From assembly GCA_002411515.1 (NCBI GenBank), contig DHTF01000001.1:1-5190 (forward strand): a stretch of 5,190 bases of DNA. The letters run 5' to 3'. The position numbers were made by a program, and so were the translations under genes. This DNA is from Proteiniphilum sp. UBA5267 (GTDB lineage: Bacteria > Bacteroidota > Bacteroidia > Bacteroidales > Dysgonomonadaceae). Below are positions 1-5,190 of this stretch, in pieces. The notes beneath the pieces were generated by a model, which was not told the DNA's origin, ran no database searches, and worked only from the letters and a program-made list of their open reading frames with translations. Numbering within the stretch: the first letter of the stretch is position 1; each line of letters begins with the position of its first letter.

Positions 1-1
1 A

Positions 2-307
2 AGCGGGTTGATCATACCCATGAGCGCCAAGATAAAAGGTACTGTTTCCGACAGCAGCAGCAATCCCATCCAATACGCCAAGGTGGCGGTCTACTCCCTA
101 CCGGACTCGGTACTGATCAACGAAACAACGACCGATGCACACGGTGAATTTGCATTCACCAACGTCTACAGCGTCAACAAAATGATGAAAATCTCCGTCG
201 ACGGGTACAAGGAAACTTCGTTCCGCGCTTTGCCAGAGCAAAACGTCAAACTCAGGGGAGAGGCCAAGGTATCTGAACCCCCTACGCTATTCCCCAAACT
301 TCTGTAA
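2..307 (+). pseudogene. C-terminally truncated secreted protein with a CarboxypepD_reg-like domain (5' end outside window)
   Basis: The frame is open to the left edge, so the gene probably starts upstream; the TTG at 8 and ATG at 20 are only fallback starts. The first visible residues (LIIPMSA) look like the end of a signal peptide. They are followed by KIKGTVSDSSSNPIQYAKV and, further on, LPDSV, TTDAHGEFAF and VDGYKE. This is the typical beta-sandwich pattern of carboxypeptidase-regulatory-like domains, which in Bacteroidota sit at the N-terminus of TonB-dependent receptors and related outer-membrane beta-barrel proteins. In such proteins a plug and/or a barrel of several hundred residues follows. 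Here the frame stops about 15 residues after the domain, and its last codons run into a terminator hairpin. I infer a 3'-deleted remnant of an outer-membrane protein gene. A genuine small periplasmic single-domain protein is possible but less likely. Confidence 0.6.
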
Positions 308-334
308 AACATGAGTTTGGGGAATTTTCTTTGT
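289..334 (+). terminator. Rho-independent terminator-like hairpin overlapping the stop codon of the truncated gene
   Basis: A perfect 12-bp inverted repeat, ATTCCCCAAACT (289-300) and AGTTTGGGGAAT (314-325), encloses a 13-base loop. It is followed by a T-rich stretch (TTTTCTTTG from 325). The stop codon TAA at 305-307 lies in the loop, so the left arm is translated as the last residues of the upstream frame. The T-tract is on the + strand side only, which fits termination of rightward transcription. The T-tract is interrupted, so strength is uncertain. Confidence 0.65.
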
Positions 335-526
335 ACTTCCTGTCTTTGGGCCCTGGAACTCACTTTGCGTACATTCTTTAAATACATTTAACGTCGGCAA
401 GCTAAAAAAAACGCTTAATTTGAAAAAGATATTCATAAAATTAACTAAACTTGTAGTCTTTATTCGACAATTAAAGGTTGGGTTTATCTGCAACGTACTG
501 CCTGCATGATTCATAAATTGGCACAA

Positions 527-973
527 ATGAAAATAATTGAAGTCACATTTGACGATTATACAATCACGACCGACAAATCAAAAATGGACGTGGTTGCCAT
601 CCACGACTTTCTATCAAAACATTCAGGGTGGAGTGACAATATCCCTTATGACAGCGTAAAGACTTCAATTGACAACTCTCTCAACTTTGGACTTTTTCAT
701 CACGACAAGCAAATAGGATTTGCTAGAATCATCTCAGACTTCTCGACTATTGCCTATTTAGGTGACGTGTATGTTTTAGAGAACTATCGCGGACAAGGAC
801 TTTCAAAAAAACTGATGGACACGATAGTGAATCACCCAAACTTACAAGGATTGAGACGGTGGATTCTGTTGACATCGACAGCAGATTGGCTATATGAAAA
901 ATACGGCTTTACCAAAGTGCCCAATCCGGAAATATATATGGAACGATTTAATCCAAACGTATATAAACAGTGA
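527..973 (+). CDS. GNAT-family N-acetyltransferase
   Basis: This is a predicted cytoplasmic enzyme that moves an acetyl group from acetyl-CoA to an amine; the substrate cannot be told. From the ATG at 527 it is 148 residues, a normal size for a stand-alone GNAT. The acetyl-CoA pyrophosphate-binding motif A is clear as YRGQGLSKKLM (Arg88, Gly89, Gln90, Gly91). It is preceded by the beta-4 strand YLGDVYVLE and followed by LRRWILLTS and the usual C-terminal LYEKYGF. The pattern of an N-terminal substrate-side region with FLSKHSGW, then GFARIISD, matches a common family of uncharacterised bacterial GNATs. An in-frame ATG at 506 would add seven residues; 527 fits the family start better and is preceded by an A-rich stretch as usual in Bacteroidota. 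The gene is visibly AT-rich. The 219 bases upstream (308-526) show no gene and only imperfect -7-like boxes (TTAATTTG at 415-422, TACATTTA at 383-390) without a well-spaced -33 partner. Confidence 0.9.
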   Translation: MKIIEVTFDDYTITTDKSKMDVVAIHDFLSKHSGWSDNIPYDSVKTSIDNSLNFGLFHHDKQIGFARIISDFSTIAYLGDVYVLENYRGQGLSKKLMDTIVNHPNLQGLRRWILLTSTADWLYEKYGFTKVPNPEIYMERFNPNVYKQ

Positions 974-1048
974 TGAAAAACCGGACAAAAAAAGAAAAAG
1001 AAAAACCACAAAACTCCTGACGTGATACTGCTTAATGAGAGGCCGGCC

Positions 1049-2155
1049 ATGATTTTTTTACAAAGAAGGATTTTATTTCCACTCCTATTGATCGTTCTAC
1101 ACATTGATTCATATGCTCAAAATCCACATAAAAATGTCAGCCTGGACGTCAATACAAATTTTGAATTATTTTATGCGATGTACCTGTCTACGGATGTGGA
1201 CAGCGTGATTATGGCAGATAAATATTCGGGATTCCCCTTGACTACCCAATTGGATTTTGACCTAAAAAGAGCCTATTTCAACCATTTCAGCAAATACAAG
1301 CACGCTCCTCAGGTAAAGTTCTACAAAGACATTGCGTCTCAGGGCTTCCTGTTTGGCGCCCCATTCAATGCACTGTTGAGAGTCGATTCCGATATGCATA
1401 TCACAGATTCCTGCTACTTCAACGAACTCCCTCTTCCACTCGAAGCAAGAGAATCGATCGTCGAATTCATTGGAAAGCTGAGGGAGTTTCGTGACTTGTC
1501 TGCATTCAACGACTTTTACCGACAGCATCAGCCGCAATACGATGCCATCATTGAAACGCACAAGGAAAAAGCAGACTTGCATCATCTGGTGTCTCAAATT
1601 GAGGACTACTTTGGATGGGGCTTAAACGGGTACCACGTGGTACTGTCTCCCATGATGTGGCCTGGTGGCATGTCGCTTACCTACACGAAAAACTGTGCCG
1701 AAAACGGGAAGGATATCTATGTGTGCATAGGGCCAAAATCGGTGGCGTCGGGTATGCCTGTGTTTGGTTCGGATGATGAGTTTCAGACGGTGATTGTGCA
1801 TGAACTGGTACATCCATTTATCATGCATTATTGTACCAAATACCGGGAAGAAGTTCAAAAATATGCCCATCTGTACGATCAGAATAAGCAGGTGTATCAG
1901 GAAAACGGGTGCCCCGACTGGTTCAGTGCCATCAACGAATTGCTGACAAGAACGGTGGAAATCATCATCAATGCGAATGGAAACGATCAACAGGCCATGC
2001 AGGAAATTGACCATCAGTCCAATGATTTGGGGTTTTCATATATTCCCGTTTTATATCGTGCCTTTGACACCTTTTATCGTCAGGAAATAAGAAAGGAGCC
2101 TCATCCCGATTTCGACGGAATCTTTCTGAAGGTACTCCATTCATTGGAAGAGTAA
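1049..2155 (+). CDS. DUF4932-type secreted protein with HExxH motif, putative zinc metallopeptidase
   Basis: The ATG at 1049 gives 368 residues and a clean Sec signal peptide: MIFLQRR, a hydrophobic core (ILFPLLLIVLHI), then SYAQ as the cleavage region. There is no lipobox Cys, so the product is probably periplasmic or exported. A GTG at 1022 would add nine residues before the signal peptide and is less likely. The body resembles DUF4932 proteins of Bacteroidota: an N-terminal NTNFELFYAMY segment, a middle LSAFNDFYRQHQPQY segment, then the core VIVHELVHPFI. HELVH (residues 251-255 from the ATG) is a textbook HExxH zinc site. Glu297 in INELLTRTVE, about 42 residues later, is a good candidate for the third ligand, as in gluzincins. 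Both motifs are seen; the peptidase activity is inferred, and the substrate is unknown. The gene lies 75 bases after the GNAT stop and may be co-transcribed with it. Confidence 0.85.
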   Translation: MIFLQRRILFPLLLIVLHIDSYAQNPHKNVSLDVNTNFELFYAMYLSTDVDSVIMADKYSGFPLTTQLDFDLKRAYFNHFSKYKHAPQVKFYKDIASQGFLFGAPFNALLRVDSDMHITDSCYFNELPLPLEARESIVEFIGKLREFRDLSAFNDFYRQHQPQYDAIIETHKEKADLHHLVSQIEDYFGWGLNGYHVVLSPMMWPGGMSLTYTKNCAENGKDIYVCIGPKSVASGMPVFGSDDEFQTVIVHELVHPFIMHYCTKYREEVQKYAHLYDQNKQVYQENGCPDWFSAINELLTRTVEIIINANGNDQQAMQEIDHQSNDLGFSYIPVLYRAFDTFYRQEIRKEPHPDFDGIFLKVLHSLEE

Positions 2156-2170
2156 ACGTGTGTATCTTTG
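2144..2170 (+). promoter_or_regulatory. Bacteroidota-type promoter
   Basis: TATCTTTG at 2163-2170 fits the Bacteroidota -7 consensus TAnnTTTG at every fixed base. A TTG at 2144-2146 could be the -33 element, although the gap of 16 bases is a few shorter than usual. The expected transcription start is near 2177, giving a leader of about 20 bases to the ATG at 2196. The element overlaps the end of the DUF4932 gene and would drive the overlapping genes that follow. Confidence 0.55.
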
Positions 2171-2195
2171 TAAAAACAAATTAAACTTACATACT

Positions 2196-2608
2196 ATGTT
2201 TGACATACGAAAAATTCAAGAAAGCGTCATCTACCATGCAGTAAAGAATGAGAGCGACGACGAGACGGCCCGGAAGATTGTAAATGGGGATAAAGAAAAC
2301 AATGCAACGTGGGTAAAAAACACAAGTTTGCCAGCCACGACAAGGCAAAGGCCGCCGGCATATCTTTTCGCGATGGGGAGCTTTACTTGCAGTTCCCTTT
2401 TTGTCCGTGCCCGATGCTTGCCGAAGTTGACAAATTGGAAACCAATACCTGGTGCCAATGTACAACAGGTTATAGCAAAGTGATCTTCGAAAAAGCTTTT
2501 GGTTGTGAAGTGGATGTCGAGCTTTTAAAGAGTATAAAAATGGGTGACGACATCTGTTTGATGAAAATTATTCCTGTAGAAAAAAATATATATCATGCAC
2601 TTATCTAA
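2196..2608 (+). pseudogene. Frameshifted small cysteine-rich protein (DUF6144-like)
   Basis: The N-terminal half starts at the ATG at 2196 and reads MFDIRKIQESVIYHAV to TWVKN at 2321; left in this frame it runs through non-family sequence to a stop at 2481-2483. The C-terminal half lies in the -1 frame, from about 2321 to the TAA at 2606-2608. It contains KAKAAG, FPFCPCPMLAEVD, WCQCTTGYSKV and LLKSIKMGDDICLMKI. This reads as one protein of about 137 residues cut by a -1 shift. Two CxC pairs (Cys70/Cys72, Cys87/Cys89 in the joined numbering) could bind metal. The C-terminal part resembles DUF6144-type proteins of unknown function. As I recall that family, about 50 residues normally lie between WVK and KAKAAG, so an out-of-frame internal deletion is my preferred explanation. 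The junction coincides with a slippery heptamer, so rescue by recoding cannot be excluded. The C-terminal half overlaps the esterase start by 14 bases. Confidence 0.7.
2315..2349 (+). other. A AAA AAC slippery heptamer with downstream stem, possible -1 frameshift site
   Basis: In the frame starting at 2196 the codons are GTA AAA AAC, which makes A_AAA_AAC (2315-2321) a classical X_XXY_YYZ slippery site in the right phase. A -1 slip here leads directly into the open frame that encodes the rest of the cysteine-rich protein. Five bases later a perfect 6-bp stem can form: TTTGCC (2327-2332) with GGCAAA (2344-2349), loop of 11 bases. The stem is short and weak, and any run of six A is also a common place for an indel, so function is uncertain. 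Confidence 0.3.
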
Positions 2609-3494
2609 CTTGAAACATCTGTCTGAAGTACACACTGCCCGATCCTTTCTGGCAGGACTCATCCTTTTCGTCGCTGCTGTGGGCAGTGTACGTGCCGACA
2701 ATACGCCGGAATATACCCTGCAGTGTGAAGGCATTGAAAGGGTCTATCGGTTGCACATACCGGAGAACATGCCCGAGAATGGCCCGCTGGTCGTTGTGCT
2801 GCATGGTTACGGTAGTCCCAAGCCGGGGGTTTTGAACGAAACGGCCGACCGTCACGGCTTTGCGGTCTGTTACCCGCAGGGCGAGAAAGATGGCCGGGGG
2901 AACTTGTGCTGGAATGTAGGTTATCCCTTTCAACACGATATGACGATCGACGATGTGGAGTTTCTGACGCAGCTGGTGCATCATCTGCAGCAGAAGTATG
3001 GCTTCAGCAAACAGAATGTCTTTTGCGCGGGGATGTCGAACGGAGGAGAGATGTGTTATCTGTTGGCAGCCCGGAAGCCCGATCTGTTTGCTGCCGTGGC
3101 GCCGATATCCGGACTGATGATGGAGTGGCTCTACAAAAGCGACACCTCTACCCTCCCTGTTCCCCTCTTCGAAATCCATGGCACTGACGACAAAATCTCT
3201 GCCTGGGAGGGCGATCCCGATAACAAGGGAGGCTGGGGTGAATATATTCCCGTGCCCCTTGCCGTACACTTCTGCGCGGCGAAGAACCGTTGCACACTCA
3301 TGCAGACCGATACGATCACCGGAAAAGCACCCAATAACCGCACCATCGTGAAGCACCGTTTTTCCGGTGGAACCAACGAAAGTGAGGTGTGGCTCTATGA
3401 GATGATTGGAGGGAAACATTCCTGGTTCTGGGACGACATGGATACGGGTGATGAGCTGTGGAAGTTCTTCAGCATGTATGTAGATCGAGAATGA
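2595..3494 (+). CDS. Secreted alpha/beta hydrolase, feruloyl esterase / PHB depolymerase (LpqC-like) family
   Basis: The product is a 299-residue predicted exported serine esterase. An N-terminal signal peptide has a rather long n-region (to Arg16), a hydrophobic core (residues 17-32) and a likely cleavage after VRA at residue 34. The fold markers are in family order: VVVLHGYG (residues 66-73, oxyanion region), AVCYPQG, the nucleophile elbow GMSNGG with Ser148, IHGTDD with Asp199 (or Asp198) as the acid, and GGKHSW with His275. HFCAAKNRC corresponds to the WxxxNxC segment usual in this family. Members hydrolyse feruloyl or acetyl esters on plant xylan, or short polyester chains; the exact substrate cannot be read from the sequence, but the neighbouring HTCS sensor favours a carbohydrate ester. 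The ATG at 2595 lies within the end of the cysteine-rich gene, and the stop overlaps the HTCS start (ATGA), so translational coupling is likely. The gene is clearly more GC-rich than its neighbours. Confidence 0.88.
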   Translation: MHLSNLKHLSEVHTARSFLAGLILFVAAVGSVRADNTPEYTLQCEGIERVYRLHIPENMPENGPLVVVLHGYGSPKPGVLNETADRHGFAVCYPQGEKDGRGNLCWNVGYPFQHDMTIDDVEFLTQLVHHLQQKYGFSKQNVFCAGMSNGGEMCYLLAARKPDLFAAVAPISGLMMEWLYKSDTSTLPVPLFEIHGTDDKISAWEGDPDNKGGWGEYIPVPLAVHFCAAKNRCTLMQTDTITGKAPNNRTIVKHRFSGGTNESEVWLYEMIGGKHSWFWDDMDTGDELWKFFSMYVDRE

Positions 3495-5190
3495 TGATGA
3501 GACCAAAAATATTTATTCTGTTTGTTTTTTACATCTTATCCAACTTACAGTTTTTATTACATGGTTCGGATTTTTATTTCAGGAACATATCTGTAGAAGA
3601 TGGCCTTTCTCAAAATATGGTCTATTCCATATTCCAGGATAAGACTGGATTCATTTGGTTTGGTACCATGGATGGGCTGAATAGGTATGATGGAATCCAA
3701 TACAGAATCTTCAAGAATGAAAGGGAGAATCCAAAATCCATCAGCTCAAACAGGATTTTCTCTATTCTACAGGATGAAGAAAATAAAATATGGATTGGGA
3801 CAGCCAATGGCATCGACATTTATGATCCAATCAACGAGAGATTTACCAAATTCGACACCAAAACCACAGAGGGGAATGAAATAAAAGGAGTTGTCAGGGA
3901 CTTGAAATCTGATCAAGAGGGAAACATCTGGATGGCTGTTCAGGACCAGGGAATCTTTTGTTACAACCAGGGCGAACTGAAAGAGTATGCATTGAAAGAT
4001 GTGCATGTAAGAGAAATCTTATTTGACAAGGAAAACAACATATGGGTTGCGACTTACGGGTATGGGTTGCTCAAGATAGATCCAGAAAGTCATAAAACAA
4101 CCCGTTACCTCTTGGAGAAAACAAAAATAAACTCACCCGAGAATAACATCAACTCAATCCTTTTACATCATTCAAAATACATCCTGGTAGGAACTGAAAA
4201 GAAAGGGTTACAGAAATTTGATATAGAGAAAGAGTTGTTCATCCCTTGTCTTGAGGTGGGTGATGATGGGAAGGAACTTTTTGTGAGGTGCATCATGAAA
4301 TCCGACAACAACGAATTGTGGGTCGGGACGGAAACTGGACTTTACATCATTGACCTCCTCACTGAAAGACATCAAAACCTGAAACATTCTTACAACGACC
4401 CTTACTCTCTTTCTGACAATGCAATCCATAGCCTCTATCAGGATAGAGAAGGGGGAATATGGGTAGGTACATTCTTTGGCGGTGTCTGTTACTTCAACAA
4501 GGCTTTCTCACAATTTGAGAAATATTACCCCATTGCAGGTGAAAATTCTATCAGTGGAAAAAGTATCAGCGAGTTTTGCAAAGACGACAGGAATACCATC
4601 TGGATAGGCACGGAAGATGCAGGATTAAACTGGTTTAATCCTGTGACAAAAACATTTGGCCAGTGTAAGATTCCCGCAAAGAATATTCATTCCCTGCTTT
4701 ATGACGATCAGAAACTCTGGGTTGGCACTTTCTCCGAGGGCATCTATACCCTGGAACTCAATAGTGGCAGGATCAAGTCGTATGCCAATTCATTGTCGGG
4801 AAATACCATCATCGACAACAATGTGTATTCCATCTATAAAGATTCGACCGGCAAAATATGGATTGGAACATTAACAGGTCTGCAGTACTACAACAAAAGT
4901 TCAGACGATTTTACAAGGGTGCAGGAGGGTGTCATCAGAAAGCAGGTTAACTACATCCTGGAAGACAAGAAAGGGATATTGTGGTTTGCCACCATTGGCG
5001 AAGGTATCTATTCATACAATAGATTCTCGGATGAATGGGCTCATTACCCAACCATTGCGAATCGCGATGATGAAACAAGCAGAGACATCATCTGTCTGTT
5101 AGAAGACACAAAAGGCCGGCTCTGGATTGGGACAGAAGGGGCTGGAATTGGAATCTATGACACGGATACAAAATCATTGATAACCTTTGC
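3491..5190 (+). CDS. Hybrid two-component system (HTCS) sensor, N-terminal propeller part, continues beyond window
   Basis: The frame is open from the ATG at 3491 to the window end, about 566 residues. Three consecutive ATG codons (3491, 3494, 3497) are possible starts, and the first overlaps the esterase stop. A signal peptide or anchor (MRPKIFILFVFYILSNLQF) precedes FYFRNISVEDGLSQNMVYSI, the standard opening of periplasmic sensor domains of Bacteroidota HTCS. Twelve Reg_prop repeats of the form xxDxxGxIWxGTxxGLxxYD follow, with the conserved Trp (or its equivalent) at residues 56, 101, 147, 185, 232, 277, 324, 371, 410, 457, 498 and 545. The fifth has Leu instead of Trp (ILVGT). HTCS proteins usually have about 14 such repeats (two propellers), a Y_Y_Y domain, one membrane helix, histidine kinase, receiver and AraC-type DNA-binding domains, about 1300-1450 residues in total. 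Those parts would lie to the right and are not seen; a shorter propeller-containing sensor kinase or a GGDEF protein is the alternative. Confidence 0.9.
   Translation, partial: MMMRPKIFILFVFYILSNLQFLLHGSDFYFRNISVEDGLSQNMVYSIFQDKTGFIWFGTMDGLNRYDGIQYRIFKNERENPKSISSNRIFSILQDEENKIWIGTANGIDIYDPINERFTKFDTKTTEGNEIKGVVRDLKSDQEGNIWMAVQDQGIFCYNQGELKEYALKDVHVREILFDKENNIWVATYGYGLLKIDPESHKTTRYLLEKTKINSPENNINSILLHHSKYILVGTEKKGLQKFDIEKELFIPCLEVGDDGKELFVRCIMKSDNNELWVGTETGLYIIDLLTERHQNLKHSYNDPYSLSDNAIHSLYQDREGGIWVGTFFGGVCYFNKAFSQFEKYYPIAGENSISGKSISEFCKDDRNTIWIGTEDAGLNWFNPVTKTFGQCKIPAKNIHSLLYDDQKLWVGTFSEGIYTLELNSGRIKSYANSLSGNTIIDNNVYSIYKDSTGKIWIGTLTGLQYYNKSSDDFTRVQEGVIRKQVNYILEDKKGILWFATIGEGIYSYNRFSDEWAHYPTIANRDDETSRDIICLLEDTKGRLWIGTEGAGIGIYDTDTKSLITF
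4620..4643. repeat. 24-base near-palindrome inside the HTCS propeller
   Basis: CAGGATTAAAC (4620-4630) and GTTTAATCCTG (4633-4643) are perfect reverse complements separated by only TG. It lies in the codons for AGLNWFNPV of the eighth propeller repeat. It has operator-like geometry but an intragenic position, and no T-tract follows it. The pairing is directly visible; any function is unknown. Confidence 0.5.

Noticed and set aside
308..526. Possible integron-type cassette boundary or insertion-sequence end before the GNAT gene
   Set aside because: I looked for attC-like paired boxes, terminal inverted repeats and target duplications around the GNAT gene and found none; the only clear inverted repeat is the terminator-like hairpin at 289-325.
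974..1016. Purine-rich, A-rich stretch between the GNAT and DUF4932 genes
   Set aside because: It has no hairpin, open frame or repeat unit; it probably is only an AT-rich spacer typical of the phylum.
1041..1048. GGCCGGCC directly before the ATG of the DUF4932 gene
   Set aside because: An 8-base palindrome is too short to mean much alone, and no second copy or flanking symmetry is visible.
1630..1643. 14-base perfect palindrome GTACCACGTGGTAC in the DUF4932 gene
   Set aside because: One palindrome of this length is expected by chance in about every few windows of this size, and it lies mid-gene with no other regulatory signal.
2906..3187. Open frame of 93 codons on the + strand inside the esterase
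   Set aside because: It is wholly contained in the esterase in another frame, with arginine- and serine-rich sequence of no recognised family.
2601..3506. Open frame of 301 codons on the - strand opposite the esterase
   Set aside because: It mirrors the esterase almost exactly, shows no recognisable domain or signal peptide, and is the kind of antisense frame that GC-richer codon use produces. The + strand frame has a full catalytic triad.

Overview
The window looks like a chromosomal segment from a member of the Bacteroidota, most likely the order Bacteroidales. Three things suggest this: the start of a hybrid two-component system (HTCS) sensor with a Reg_prop beta-propeller, a DUF4932-type secreted protein with a signal peptide ending in YAQ, and a promoter-like TATCTTTG that fits the Bacteroidota -7 consensus TAnnTTTG. 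Start sites also lack clear Shine-Dalgarno sequences. All genes I can support are on the + strand.

Layout: (1) bases 2-307 hold the tail of a truncated secreted protein that keeps only a carboxypeptidase-regulatory-like (CarboxypepD_reg) domain. Its last codons lie inside a 12-bp terminator-like hairpin (289-325). (2) An AT-rich gap of about 200 bases leads to a GNAT-family N-acetyltransferase (527-973). (3) A signal-peptide-bearing DUF4932 protein with an HExxH motif (1049-2155) follows, probably an uncharacterised zinc metallopeptidase. (4) A good promoter overlaps its end and drives a broken or recoded small cysteine-rich gene (2196-2608). The two halves of that gene lie in different frames, joined at an A AAA AAC heptamer. 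(5) This gene overlaps by 14 bases a secreted alpha/beta hydrolase of the feruloyl esterase / PHB depolymerase type (2595-3494). (6) The hydrolase in turn overlaps by 4 bases the start of a large HTCS sensor (3491 to beyond the window end), of which about 566 residues and twelve propeller repeats are visible.

How the parts fit: the small cysteine-rich gene, the esterase and the HTCS sensor look like one transcription unit because of their overlaps. HTCS proteins in this phylum usually sense oligosaccharides in the periplasm and switch on polysaccharide utilisation loci, and esterases of this type remove acyl or feruloyl groups from plant polysaccharides. The pair therefore suggests a glycan-use locus, but no SusC/SusD or glycoside hydrolase gene is in view. 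The left part (truncated CarboxypepD_reg protein, GNAT gene, frameshifted gene) looks like a region that has decayed or been rearranged. I see no defence system, CRISPR array, insertion sequence, tRNA or rRNA. The most interesting single point is the frameshift junction at 2315-2349.
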